From: Sporothrix humicola
Lineage: Eukaryota > Ascomycota > Sordariomycetes > Ophiostomatales > Ophiostomataceae
Assembly (NCBI GenBank): GCA_021396245.1
Contig: WNYE01000092.1
Coordinates: 1 to 64,000, forward strand
Length of the DNA: 64,000 nucleotides
Reading direction: 5' to 3'
Position 1 is the first letter of the stretch, and the number at the start of each line of letters is the position of its first letter. The position numbers were made by a program, and so were the translations under genes. Under the pieces are notes generated by a model. It had not been told where the DNA came from and ran no database searches. It saw only the letters and a program-made list of their open reading frames with translations. Shown here piece after piece: positions 12,401 to 22,960 of the stretch.

Positions 12401-13337
12401 CGGATTACGGCGTATGTTATCGGATATCAAGAGTTCTGTGGTGGCTCGTTTTCGGTCTTTTCTTTTGTGGCGTTCTTTGTCTCCCTTCACCCTGAGATCA
12501 ATCTGGCATGGCCTTGTTACTTTGTGGCTTTAATGAAATCGGACCGCAGCACAAAATTGCCCTTTCTAGTGAGGCCAAGTTACTGTCAAAGAAGGGAGAG
12601 CCAAATATTGATTCTGTCTGTTGTCAGTGTCCGTTGGTCGCCGCTGTCAATCAAGACAAGACAGGCGCCAAAATAAAGAATTAAGGTTGTCAAGTCGATG
12701 GACAGCCGTTGATCAGTGCCCCAGCAGAGTTATTTTTATTTTTACACAAGATCCCGGGACGACAAGGACTGCGCTTACCCCGTATTCTTCTGGCGGGTGT
12801 GTTCTACTTTGTACTGCCTATTGTTCTTTTGTTCTACACTGGCTTCCCGTTGGCCAGGACCCTGGATCGGCAGGAAAGGGCGGGGCACTGCACGTTTACG
12901 AGGTGGATGACCCGCGGACCAGGGTGAGCTGCCGCAGCAGACAACACACGTTTATGGAAGTTTAGTTGCAGTACGCACTTCCAACACACCGGCGGGAGTT
13001 GAGCCTCCAGAAGGCTGGCGTTTTTCATTGTTACATGCACCAAGCACCAACACGACTCGGCTGGCAGTGTGAGCCGAATGACATCAGATTTGCTTCCTCC
13101 CCCACAAATTTCTTCGACACCCTTCTGCACCCAACTTACACGAGAAGCTAAGCTTGAAAGGGTGTGAGATCGCGGGTGAGCAGCCTCACTGCACCCAACG
13201 GCAGACGGCAACGACAACGCCGACTGCATACGCACTTGGCAAAGATGGCTTTGCATCGAAAATAGAAACACAGAAGACTTGTACGAAAATATACGAGATC
13301 ATGTCTTTTCGTAGAGATCCAGGGACGACAAATTGTC
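9489..13337. other. Long intergenic region
   Basis: About 3.8 kb without a gene I can support. It contains several open frames of 60-145 codons on both strands, none with recognisable motifs. Small local features are a 12-bp palindrome at 10348-10359 and a short GAGCCT repeat near 12002-12020. The final part is the promoter of the secreted protein gene at 13538. Confidence 0.55.
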
Positions 13338-13345
13338 TATAAAAG
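13338..13345 (+). promoter_or_regulatory. TATA box of the secreted cysteine-rich gene
   Basis: TATAAAAG about 190 bp upstream of the ATG at 13538. The interval matches a long pyrimidine/CA-rich leader, typical of strongly expressed fungal secreted-protein genes. Confidence 0.55.
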
Positions 13346-13414
13346 AAGGACGACATCCTCGTCTTCTGTCGATATTTTTTCTTCTCATCATCCACAACAA
13401 CAATCAAACAATCA

Positions 13415-13502
13415 TCACTCACAATCAACACTCAACACTCAACACTCAAACACTCAACTCTTACCATCTTCACCATCTTCACCATCTTCACCATTTTCCA
13501 CT
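13415..13502 (+). repeat. Short tandem repeats in the 5' leader
   Basis: Two simple repeats lie one after the other in the presumed 5' UTR: CAACACT-type units (about 13425-13455) and CATCTTCAC-type 9-bp units (about 13466-13500). They end about 35 bp before the start codon. Confidence 0.7.
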
Positions 13503-13537
13503 TTAAAGTCTCATCCACTTTCTCCAACACCGCCAAA

Positions 13538-13981
13538 ATGAAGTACGCTGCTGCCATCATTGCTCTTGCCGCCACCACCGTGGCCGCTGCTCCCTCTGCC
13601 TCCAACGGCAAGCGCGACCAGTGCACTTTCGGCACCTACGCCTGCCTCGGCGACAACTCGGGCATCCAGATCTGCAACGTCGAGGGCAACTGGGAGGTCG
13701 TCGGCCCCTGCCCCAGCGGCACCTCGTGCGAGTACCTGCCCCAGAACGGCTTCGACCTGCCCTTCTGCACGGCCAACCCCACGCCCGTCAAGAAGGAGAA
13801 GGCCAAGCGCGGCGACGAGGGCTACGGCTACAACTGGTGCCCCACCCCGGGCCAGTACAGCTGCGCCAGCTGGAACTCGATCCAGGTCTGCAACACGACC
13901 AACGGCCTCGAGAACATTGGCGAGTGCCCCAACGGCTCGCACTGCGGCTACATTGGCAACATCCCCTACTGCCTGGAGTAA
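13538..13981 (+). CDS. Small secreted protein with two six-cysteine modules
   Basis: Intronless, 147 residues. Residues 1-18 form a classical signal peptide (MKYAAAIIALAATTVAAA), followed by a possible Kex2 site at K25-R26. The mature part is an internal duplication. Module 1 has Cys at 29, 36, 46, 58, 64 and 77; module 2 at 101, 109, 118, 130, 136 and 145. Both carry the pattern IQ(I/V)CN...G.C-P-x-G-x-x-C. A second dibasic site (K90-R91, in KAKRG) lies between them, so Kex2 could release two separate domains. The pattern resembles small carbohydrate-binding or effector-like secreted proteins of fungi; I do not know a named family. A TATA box and a repeat-rich leader suggest strong or induced expression. 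Confidence 0.85.
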   Translation: MKYAAAIIALAATTVAAAPSASNGKRDQCTFGTYACLGDNSGIQICNVEGNWEVVGPCPSGTSCEYLPQNGFDLPFCTANPTPVKKEKAKRGDEGYGYNWCPTPGQYSCASWNSIQVCNTTNGLENIGECPNGSHCGYIGNIPYCLE

Positions 13982-14289
13982 GCCAAGCCTAGCCTTGGCC
14001 GTCTTCTTTCAGCATTCCTGTCTCATGACTCTGCAGCAGGCATGACACTGGACGCATGACTTACGACGTCTTCTTTTTTCCTCCTTTTCTTTTTCATCTC
14101 TTTCTCATTGGGCTTCATCATAATTGGTTCTGGAACTTTTTTCTGTCTCTTCTTTCCTTTCTTCATAGTACTCGCGGGTTTATAGAGTATTCGAGCATTC
14201 ACATAAATAAAACTTGACCGGTCAAAAAACTTTCTTCTCTTAAGATTGCATTGAAACGTGACTGTATCTTCTAGCTACGCACCATGGTA

Positions 14290-15225
14290 TTAGTCCTCCC
14301 TCTTCTTCGGCAACGGATAGCCTCCCAGCTTGGCAAACAGCTTGCCCGCCTCGCTCATCAGCTGCGTCACGTCCTCGCCCATCCACTGCTCGATGAGCGC
14401 GGCCCGCGTCGTCTCTAGCTCTCGCCGGATCTTGCCGCACGCCAGCACGCACGTGCCGGTCACTTGCGCGTTCAAAGCCTGCTGCGCAATCACGCGCGCC
14501 ACATCGGCCGGCGTGTTCGACTCCAGCCCGGCCTCCTTCCATGCATCCGCATAGCCGGCCGTGATGTGTGTCGGCGTGAAAAAGGGCGCGACGGCGTTGA
14601 CGCGGATGCCGTACTGCGTGGCCGTGGCCCGGGTCGACCGCAGCAGACCGACGACGCCGTGCTTTGACGTAATGTAGCCCGCCACGCTCGTGCCGCCAAA
14701 GTAGCCCGACGTCGAAGCCACCAGCACGATCGAGCCCGCCGTCAGGCCGTCCCCTTGCCGGGCATTGTGCCGCATCGTGTGGATTCCCAGCCGAATGGTG
14801 TTGAGCGTTCCCTTGATGTTGACGTCCAGCACCTTGAAGGCTTCCCGGCTCTCGAGCAGGTCGCCGTTGTCGTCGACGGCGTCCATGTTGAGCACGGGCG
14901 ACGTCTCCATGATGCCGGCGTTGGCGACCACGACGTCGACGCGGCCAAACTTGGCGACGGCAGTCTTGAACAGGTTCTGCATGTCGGCCCAGTTGAGAAT
15001 GTCCACCGGGATAAAGATGGCGCGGTCCGGGTGCGCGAGTGTCTGAATGAGTTTCTCGGCGGCCGGGCGCGCGCCCGCCAGGTCGGCAACCACGACATTG
15101 GCGCCGTTTTCCGAGAACAGAGCGGCCGTGGCGGCGCCGATACCGCCCGCGGCACCCGTGATAATGGCCGTCTGGCCGGCGGCGGCGGCGAGCACGGCGG
15201 GATCGATTTCGACGTTGGTGGGCAT
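14290..15225 (-). CDS. Short-chain dehydrogenase/reductase
   Basis: Intronless, 311 residues. Classical SDR: cofactor motif TGAAGGIG (residues 23-30), NAG at 102-104, catalytic Ser171, and Tyr184-x3-Lys188 (YITSK). Asp48 (VVADLAG), at the end of the second strand, favours NAD over NADP. The reaction is oxidation or reduction of an alcohol or ketone of unknown identity. A tail of about 50 residues after the Rossmann core, ending KKRED, is longer than in minimal SDRs. It lies in the same direction as the MFS transporter gene starting at 18002, with 1.2 kb between, so a shared catabolic or detoxification role is possible but unproven. Confidence 0.9.
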   Translation of the reverse strand: MPTNVEIDPAVLAAAAGQTAIITGAAGGIGAATAALFSENGANVVVADLAGARPAAEKLIQTLAHPDRAIFIPVDILNWADMQNLFKTAVAKFGRVDVVVANAGIMETSPVLNMDAVDDNGDLLESREAFKVLDVNIKGTLNTIRLGIHTMRHNARQGDGLTAGSIVLVASTSGYFGGTSVAGYITSKHGVVGLLRSTRATATQYGIRVNAVAPFFTPTHITAGYADAWKEAGLESNTPADVARVIAQQALNAQVTGTCVLACGKIRRELETTRAALIEQWMGEDVTQLMSEAGKLFAKLGGYPLPKKRED

Positions 15226-16469
15226 TGTCGGCGGTGGTGGTTATGAGAGTATTCTTGCTTGCGGGGTGGTGATGGTGACGACAAAATGGACGCTTTTTGT
15301 TTACTTTTATTTGACTCCGGATTTCGGCCTAAGAGGAAGTCCAGCTTATTTCCCGTGACAAGTTAGCAAACGGAGGACAAACAGGGAAAGAGCGGCCGTT
15401 TCGCAGGAGGAGGTGCTGGCAAGAGCGTCGTCTCCTACTGAATACAGTGCGGGGAACAGCGCTGTACTTGCACCACAAAATGACCTAATCTGGAGCAGTA
15501 GAGTGCGGAGAGCACCCTAGCCCAACCCCGCACGGAGGACGGCCACCCCTGTCGCAAACCCGTACAGTGCGTGTCAACACCCGGAGTCAAAGGAACTGCC
15601 CCGGCGGTCCTTGCCAGGGTGGTATGAATCACTAGGCAGTTCGCCGTTTAGCCTTTGTCGGCTGTCGAATCGACGACCACCTTTGTTTCGTTTCGTTCTT
15701 TTCGCTACGACGATCGTCTCCTCTTTTGAGTATCCATGTCGGCAGCCAGTCTCCCAGTGGCGCCTGGTTGGTCCTTGTCCTTGCCACACTCCTGCCTTCA
15801 TCTCGTGACATTTTGGCTTTCCATCACACCCAAATGCTTACTGCTACAAGCACACTGACCACACCACCGGATATTGTATCCAGAACGGTGGTTTGATGCC
15901 TACTTGCTGGCCTTTTCATGACTCGGCTCCGCAGCATCTTCAGTGTCCGGGCAGACTGTCGATACTCCGGACGGCGTCCACGCGGTCGAGGCCCTTTTAA
16001 GGACCGTTCCTCAAAGGATCAGGCCATGTTTACGGAGTACTCTGTATGTTGCCTCCCCTGGAAGTCGGCACGCAGTCACACACCCGTCAATGATCAACCC
16101 TCGACTTGCCCTTTTTCCAAAGATTCCAAACCTAGTAGCTCGGATCGCCCGGGAGTGGTGGTGCAGACGATTGGAATAAAATGAGAGAAGGATGTGCAAG
16201 ATGCAAGGAAAAATACAGGAACAACGTGTGACATGCAGAGTCCACGTTTTTTCCAAGATTGACAGATGAGGTAAAATTGGATGAGTGTGAACGTGAAGAA
16301 GCGTATTTACGTTAACTACGGAAGATAAATTTCACATGAAATAGGCCAAAAATTGTGACTGAATGAAACTTGATTCTCTGATATGAAAGACTATGTAACT
16401 GGATAGATTGTAATGAATATAGTGCATCTTGAAGACACACTTCCCAAGAAAATTGCTTTGACTGTCCCC
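15226..16469. other. Intergenic region
   Basis: About 1.2 kb holding the promoter of the dehydrogenase (minus strand) and the 3' flank of the transporter. A GGAGTACTC-type motif occurs at about 16035-16045, similar to the hairpin motif at 51873-51925. No gene is supported. Confidence 0.55.
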
Positions 16470-18002
16470 TTACACAGCCCAGCGCAGCTCGTTGGTGCCG
16501 GCCATCTTGGCATTCAGCATGCGGTAGTGGATGGTCAGGACAAAGCTGAGGACCATGGCGATAAACAGGAAGCCGGCGTTGATGCCGTGGCCGAGACGGT
16601 AGATGGGCGCGTCCTGGGCGCGGTAGATCCAGACACCAATGATCTGACCAGGGCCCGAGACGGCAATGTTGAGGCCCGTGGCGAGGGCACCGGCCGTGGT
16701 CGTGCGGGCATTGTCGCCGACCCAGGCGCAGAGGGCCGGGAGGCCGCCAAAGACGCCGGACGTGGCGAGGCAGAGCATGGCATAGCGGACCTTGTAGGAC
16801 TCGCCGGGGAGGGCGGCGAGGACAATGTACGAGACGGAACCGAGCATAAACGACAGACCAGCGACGAGGCCGCGCTGGCGCAGCTTGTCGGACGCGTACG
16901 ACGACAGCAGGGCAAAGACGTAGGCGGCGGCGTAGGGCGGGACGGTGTAGAGCTGGGCCTGGAGGTTGGCATAACCCAAACCGAGGACAATGGTGGGTGC
17001 GAACAGAGACAAGGAGGCAACGCCGCAGCCGGCACAGCCGTAGACAAAGTAGTGCAGCCACATGCGGCCGTCCAACAAGACAGCCTTGGCGTCCTGCCAG
17101 TTGATCTTCTCGGCAATGGCGTTGCCGTGGATGCCGAGGCGGCGCTGCTGCAGCTCCTTTTCCTCGTCGCTCAACCACTTGACGTCCTCGGGGTAGCTGG
17201 GAAGGAAGAAGAACACCAGGACGCCGAGAATGATCGATGGGATGCCCTCGAAAATAAAGAGCCAGCGCCACGCCTCGAGCCCGCCCGCGCCGTTCATGTG
17301 GCCCACGCCGTACGCGATACACCCACCAAAGGCGCCCGACAGCGTGGCGCTGCACATGAACGAGGCAATCCGGGCAGCACGTTCCTCGGCACGGTACCAG
17401 AAGCTGAAATAATAAATCATGCCCGGAAACACACCGGCCTCGGCAGCGCCCAAGAAGAAACGGAGAGCGGTGACGCCGGCGGCGTTGGTGGTGCCGCCGA
17501 TGCCTGCGCAGAAGGCGCCAAAGCACAGCACGAGGAAGCCGAGCCAGCGGCGGGGGCTGGCAATCTTGATCATGAGGTTGCTGGGCGCCTCAAAGATGCA
17601 GTAGGCCACGAGGAACAGCATGAGCGCGACGGTGTACTGGTAGGTGGACATGTGGTTGGTCTGGAGGATGTCGTCGTCCGTGTTGGAGTTGAGGATTTTT
17701 GCGTTGCCTACGCTGTTAGTGAGGATTCGAGCGAAGCAGAAAGCGAGCGAAGCGAGGACAGAAAAAGAAGACTTACCGATGTTGGAGCGGTCAATGTAGC
17801 AGAGGAGGTAGATGAGGGCGGTGATGGGCAGCAGGCGGTAGTCGATCTTGCGGACAATGCGCTTCTCCATCTCCTTCTCCTCGGCGGTGAGAATGGGCGT
17901 GTGGTCAATGGCCTCATGCTTGCCCTGCTCGACCATGTCGACGGACGCTTCGTTGACGCCGACCGAGTCGGTCTTTGCGTCGGCCTTTTCGATGGAGGAC
18001 AT
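16470..18002 (-). CDS. MFS transporter, ACS (Dal5/allantoate permease-like) family
   Basis: Plasma-membrane secondary transporter; the anion:cation symporter family takes up organic anions such as allantoate, nicotinate and other carboxylates. Model: join of 18002-17777 and 17707-16470, 487 residues. The 69-bp intron (GTAAGT...TAG) must be removed: splicing restores the family motif YIDRSNIGNAKI across the junction, while the unspliced frame inserts 22 foreign residues. About 12 hydrophobic segments follow an acidic cytosolic N-terminus. Motifs seen include RFFLGAAEAGVFPG in TM4-5 and FWYRAEERAARIA in the following loop, both typical of this family. Substrate not predictable. It lies between two short-chain dehydrogenases and close to a Zn2Cys6 regulator. 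Confidence 0.93.
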   Translation of the reverse strand: MSSIEKADAKTDSVGVNEASVDMVEQGKHEAIDHTPILTAEEKEMEKRIVRKIDYRLLPITALIYLLCYIDRSNIGKSSFSVLASLAFCFARILTNSVGNAKILNSNTDDDILQTNHMSTYQYTVALMLFLVAYCIFEAPSNLMIKIASPRRWLGFLVLCFGAFCAGIGGTTNAAGVTALRFFLGAAEAGVFPGMIYYFSFWYRAEERAARIASFMCSATLSGAFGGCIAYGVGHMNGAGGLEAWRWLFIFEGIPSIILGVLVFFFLPSYPEDVKWLSDEEKELQQRRLGIHGNAIAEKINWQDAKAVLLDGRMWLHYFVYGCAGCGVASLSLFAPTIVLGLGYANLQAQLYTVPPYAAAYVFALLSSYASDKLRQRGLVAGLSFMLGSVSYIVLAALPGESYKVRYAMLCLATSGVFGGLPALCAWVGDNARTTTAGALATGLNIAVSGPGQIIGVWIYRAQDAPIYRLGHGINAGFLFIAMVLSFVLTIHYRMLNAKMAGTNELRWAV

Positions 18003-20463
18003 TGTGGTGTGTTGTCTTCGATGTGGTATAGAGTGAAGATGAAGGGGAGTTTAAAAAAAAAAAAGAAGACAAGAGACAGAAAAAGAAGACGACGAGTAGA
18101 AAGAAAAAAGAAAAAGAAGGAAGATCGAAAGAAAAAACAAAGATCAAAAAAAGACAGACAACTAGAAATATAAAGGGATTGACATGGACACTAGCTAGGT
18201 GGACACAAAATAAACATGTTTCTTTTTGTCACCAGCGGAAAAGACTCAAAAAAAATGACAAGGGCATGGCATGGCCGGCATGGCCCTGCATGGGTCGATT
18301 TCCCCTTTTCTTTCTTTTTCCCTTTTTACTCTTTCTTCTCCTGGGCTGATTGGCGTGGCCGGCTGCCGTCTGGGGAAAAAGCACGTTCTCCATGAAAATG
18401 GAGCATGAAATGCGGAGAAAACGCCAACCCCGGGGGGTACTGTGCGTCGGGGTGGAGGAAAAGGATGGAGGAGGATGGCCAGCAGAACGGAGTCGAAAAA
18501 GTACTCACCATACACCACACTGTGAAAACAAGCAAAGAGAAAATAGACCGTCGACACTAGGCACAGGGTAGTCGCACACGACAGCAAGGGCCGGGGCGGC
18601 AAGGATGTGTGTTGGAGACTGGGCTGGCAGGACTCGCTTGGTAATGGAGAAGACTTGACTTGGATGAAAATGTAAAGTTGCCTCATTGGGAACACAACAG
18701 ACTGTGTATCGTGTAGTCAAGAACTCGTCGTCCTGTATCTCCCACTGGGTTGACACGTCTGCTCCAACGGAGACACGAAGTATGCTGTGCTTCGCAGCAT
18801 TTCGGTAGTCGGTAGTCAATATGGAGTTGCGCGATATGATGCGGAAGTATTCTTGCATTTGTCTACAATTGATTTCTCCTATCTGCGAGCCTACGAGTTG
18901 TCTGTGTTCCCCACGGGGTACGGAATATTCGGGGGAAGGTGCTGTGGAGATGTTCCTTCCTTTTGTGTGCCTGTGTGGTCACTTTACGGCGACGTGAATG
19001 TGCACGGTGTGAATGGCCAATTGGGAAGGAACAAGCAGCCAACACAGCGCACAACGCAAAGAGGAGAAACATGACGCCGACAATGCAACCAAAACGAAAC
19101 TGGCAATGAGGTCGCATTTTCTGGAGAAGTCTCTCAACCACAGCCGCCTAGCAAGGACGCAGGTGAGAATTTGGCGCCGTGGGCAAGTGCGGGTAGAGTG
19201 AGAGAGTGAGGGAGAGTGAGTAGTCTAATTAGGGTTCTCCGCTGTAAGACGTCTATTGTGACGAGGATAGAAGGCAGGACTTAGGAGGTAGGCGAGGTAG
19301 GTACGGGCAGTTCCTGCCATATTCCGGTGACCACCGGGTTTTACTTGCATTTTCCAGCCATTTGACTGCCAAACATTCAGTCAAAAACAGCGAGCAATCC
19401 TTTTCTTTTATTTCCTATTCCCTGGCCAGGTTTTACTGCGGCATTTCCTTGACTTGTCGGAGGCAAAATGCGGAGACTTGGTTCCTGGGCCTTGTGGACT
19501 GGCTGGTGGCGTCTGGGGAGCGGGCCATAGTGTCCATAGCGTCCATAGCGGGCGCGTTAAGCCCCAGAATGTGGAGAAATAGGGGGAAAGTGCCAACAAA
19601 GGGCAAGAACAAGAAACAACATCTCGGATGTCCTCCGACTGTCAACCTCCACACTAAGAACTAAAAACACCGGACATTGCCCGGGTCATGTACACAACAC
19701 AGCGAGCCTGCACACAAAGTACTCGGTGGCACGTCCTCCTGCCGTCCACCCCCGTCTCTTTATGAGTGTTTATCCCCTTATCCCCTCATTTCACTTTCAT
19801 TACCCCGTCATTCCTCCATTTTTCTTGCCTTTCTTCACAAGTCAAGACCAGGTTCTCCGTCCGCCTCGGGGGCGCTTGACGTCTTCCGTCCGGAGGGTTC
19901 GTGCGAGTGACAAGACTTGGTGTGAAGTGATCGTCGTATTTCGTTCTTTTTGGTCTTTTCCCCTCTCCAAGGAAATACGACATGGCAGCACAGTGCTAGC
20001 CAAGGCATTCTTATCCCAGTCTTTCTCCTCACTTTCTCGCCGGACACGACAAAGAGTCCCCGGGCGGAGTCGAGAACACGAACATGATGCAGACAGTGCG
20101 AAACGACGGCGTCGAAAAGTTGGAGATGTGATGAGGAGACGATGAAGAAAGAGAACTAGAAAATGTGGATATCACAAGAGTTGAGCGGCGGGAATAGCGA
20201 CGACTCTAGGCGTAGTGTTCCTGCCGAAACGGGACACTGACGGGATATTGATAAACGGACACACAGGGAAGGAGCGAGCACATGTCGTACTTGAAGTCTG
20301 TACCTAAGATACCTTCCTTGCCAAACATCCGATCATCGGTCCTTGACGCACATTTCACATCTGTTGATATATCACGTTGTCTTTCTGCGACGCACTCCGT
20401 ACAATTCCTATCACATCAACCCGTCCTCCACGACACCCTCCCACATCACACCACAACATCACA
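18003..20463. other. Intergenic region, divergent promoters
   Basis: About 2.5 kb between divergently transcribed transporter and dehydrogenase genes. The part next to the transporter is a purine-rich run on the plus strand (18045-18160). Short open frames have no support. A shared regulatory region for both genes is possible. Confidence 0.55.
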
Positions 20464-21342
20464 ATGGCCACCGCCGACGCCGCCGACGACTACCCCGTCT
20501 ACCCCGACCTCAAGGGAAAGGTCGCCCTCGTGCTCGGCATCGGCCAGGCCCGCATCCCCGGCGCAACAAACACCCCCAACAGCTGGGGCAACGGCGCCGC
20601 CATCGCCTGGATGCTCGCCCACAACGGCGTCCATCTGTACGGCTGCGACATTGACCTCGCCGCTGCCCAGCACACCGTCGAGCGCGTCCACACAAAGTAC
20701 CCAGAGGCCGTGGTTGATGTCCAAAAGGCCGACGTGACGTCCTCGTCCGATGTTCAGGCATTGGTCGACGCCTGCATCGCAAAACACGGCCGCATCGACA
20801 TCCTGGTCAACAACGTCGGCGCCACCGCCTCGGGCGACCCGGCCAGCATGGAGGAGCGCGTCTGGGACGCGCAGATCAACCTGAACCTCAAGAGCGTTTA
20901 TCTGTCCATGCACGCCGTCCTGCCGCACATGGAGAAGCAGGGCAGCGGCGCGATCGTCAACAACGCCAGCATTGCGGGCCTCAAGTTTTTGGGCAAGCCG
21001 CAGGTCGCCTACAACTCGGCCAAGGCGGCGGTCATCCACTTGACGAGAGTCACCGGCTGCATCTACGCGAAAAAGGGCGTGCGCGTCAACGCCATTGCGC
21101 CGGGCCTCATGTTCACGCCGCTCGTCGAGAGAATGGCGACGAGCGACGACCCGGCGGAACAGCAGACGTTCAAGAAAATCACACAGCACAATGTGCCAAT
21201 GGGCCGCATGGGCAGCGCGTGGGACGTGGCGACGGCGGCGGCATTCCTGGCGAGCGAGCGCGCGGCGGGCTACATTACCTCTCAGACGCTGGTGGTCGAC
21301 GGCGGCCTGACGAGTTCGACGGGCACAGGATTTGAGCAGTAG
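20464..21342 (+). CDS. Short-chain dehydrogenase/reductase with enlarged cofactor loop
   Basis: Intronless, 292 residues from the ATG at 20464 (context ATCACAATGG). The SDR core is complete: NNVG at 116-119, Ser169 and Tyr183-x3-Lys187 (YNSAK), then the PG turn and a C-terminal VVDGG block. The cofactor loop is unusual. Instead of TG-x3-G-x-G it reads LGIGQ followed by about a dozen inserted residues and then WGNGAAIA, so the glycine-rich turn is split. Asp62 (CDID) at the end of strand 2 suggests NAD. Substrate unknown. It faces the MFS transporter divergently and lies upstream of a Zn2Cys6 regulator. Confidence 0.9.
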   Translation: MATADAADDYPVYPDLKGKVALVLGIGQARIPGATNTPNSWGNGAAIAWMLAHNGVHLYGCDIDLAAAQHTVERVHTKYPEAVVDVQKADVTSSSDVQALVDACIAKHGRIDILVNNVGATASGDPASMEERVWDAQINLNLKSVYLSMHAVLPHMEKQGSGAIVNNASIAGLKFLGKPQVAYNSAKAAVIHLTRVTGCIYAKKGVRVNAIAPGLMFTPLVERMATSDDPAEQQTFKKITQHNVPMGRMGSAWDVATAAAFLASERAAGYITSQTLVVDGGLTSSTGTGFEQ

Positions 21343-21619
21343 GAGATGGGCTGGGAGACAAAAAAATAAATAAAGTACAAAGATACCAAGTTCAATGATA
21401 GACAAAAAGGTTCAAATGCTTCGCTGACACCCGTGAATCGTCATTGTTGAAGTGAAACTGATATGAAATAGCACCAATGTAGGCATGTCTGCCTCAGGCC
21501 TCACTGTGCACTGTGGTTTGGGGGCCAAAACATACATTCAGAGAATTGCGACAGATTGAAAGAACCGAAGAAATAGTAGCACACCGGAAACACGAACACA
21601 GTGAGCCAAAGCAGTGACA

Positions 21620-22807
21620 ATGTCGAAACCGCGAATGTCAAGATTGACAGCGATCGGCAAAGCATGGCTGGCGCGTCCCCTCGGCGGGCAAAGTCGCGCC
21701 TTATCTTTCACATCGAATCCACCGCCGACACCTCCATCACCAAAGGTCAAGGAACCTCTTCCTATTGGCACCACAGTTAATGGCGCATCCGGCCGCACAT
21801 ATGTCTTGACGTCTATCCTCCACCACCGCGAGCGACCGTTTGTCTGCGTCTACGAGGCCGTTGACAGCAGCGGCCGCTACCAAAAATGTGTTGCCAAGAC
21901 CGTCTTTCCGTCTATGTACCAAGAGCAGGTGGCGTTGCAGCGGCCTTTGAAAGACAGTCAGTATGTCCGCGCCGCTCAAGACACAGTTCTGGAGCATAAC
22001 CTTTTTGTGTTTCCCTACCGGACGGAGAACCTGCTGCGGGCGTCGCGACGGAAGGATTTGTCGGCAATTCAACGTCGGCGCATCTTGAGAGACGCCCTGC
22101 GCGGCCTGGCCGAGCTCCACTCGCACGGGATCGTCCACACCGACATCAAGCCGGATAACATCCTGCTGGACTTGGAAGAAACTAGCGACGGCCTCACCGT
22201 CTCCAATGTCCAGATTGCCGACCTCGAGACGGCGTGTGCTGTCCCGCCGGGCATGTCCATCCGCGGCCTCCTGTTGGGCAACCACATGTGGCGGAGTCCA
22301 GAGGCGCACGTTCGCGGTAAAGTCAACCGACCGTCCGACATGTTTTCGTTTGGCCTTGTGGTAAGCCCAATTGTCCTGGGCATAGAATTGTTTCCGTTCT
22401 GTTTCTCAGCTAACTCGCTCGTGCAGTGTATATATGTCTACCTTGACATTTTGTTGACGCGGCTGCCTGAAGGTGTTCCGGTCGCCGAAGAGTCATCCGT
22501 GCGGTATGTCCTCGAAAAGCACTTTTGCCACTTTGCTGACAAGCCGGGCATCGATGGTTTGCAGGAGCACGTTGGGTGGGATAGCCCGCACCTGGAGACG
22601 TTTGACAAAATCATGAAAAAATTGATCAAAGATACCGACCCCATAAGTCCATTTGTTGGATGGCGGGACGTTGATCTTTCGTTCCGGGAGATTGTCGGAC
22701 GGATGACACGGCTGGGACCGAAGCAACGGTGTACAGCGGCGGAAGCATTGGAGCATCCGTGGTTTCGTGATGCAGACAATGCAGACAATGAGCAGCGTGA
22801 AGACTGA
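21620..22807 (+). CDS. Divergent protein kinase-like protein
   Basis: Model: join of 21620-22360 and 22427-22807, 373 residues. The 66-bp intron (GTAAGC, GCTAAC branch, GTGCAG) is a multiple of three, so the frame also stays open unspliced. Kinase features: VAK Lys93 as the ATP-binding lysine, HTDIKPDN (173-180) with catalytic Asp175, DMFSFGL as subdomain IX, and a late Arg in KQRC. The Mg-binding DFG motif is DLE at about 201-203, keeping the Asp but losing Phe and Gly; no clear glycine-rich loop is seen. The first 30 residues are basic, Ser/Ala-rich and lack acids, like a mitochondrial presequence. Kinase fold is confident; activity and substrate are not. It converges on the Zn2Cys6 gene with about 150 bp between. 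Confidence 0.82.
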   Translation: MSKPRMSRLTAIGKAWLARPLGGQSRALSFTSNPPPTPPSPKVKEPLPIGTTVNGASGRTYVLTSILHHRERPFVCVYEAVDSSGRYQKCVAKTVFPSMYQEQVALQRPLKDSQYVRAAQDTVLEHNLFVFPYRTENLLRASRRKDLSAIQRRRILRDALRGLAELHSHGIVHTDIKPDNILLDLEETSDGLTVSNVQIADLETACAVPPGMSIRGLLLGNHMWRSPEAHVRGKVNRPSDMFSFGLVVSPIVLGIELFPFCFSANSLVQCIYVYLDILLTRLPEGVPVAEESSVRYVLEKHFCHFADKPGIDGLQEHVGWDSPHLETFDKIMKKLIKDTDPISPFVGWRDVDLSFREIVGRMTRLGPKQRCTAAEALEHPWFRDADNADNEQRED

Positions 22808-22960
22808 TGAACAAGGGTACCATTCAAACTGTAGAATATCATTTCGTCAAGGTATACATATAGCGCCGCTCCAAACACTTTTCCAATAACTGTACCCAAA
22901 AGTAATGTCCAAAAAGAGAACCCAGAAATAAAATGCGAAAAGAAACATCCAAAAAATTCA

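Noticed and set aside
16413..18173. 586-codon plus-strand frame
   Set aside because: Exact antisense shadow of the MFS transporter; the translation is low-complexity Val/Ala/Asp/Glu sequence with no motif.
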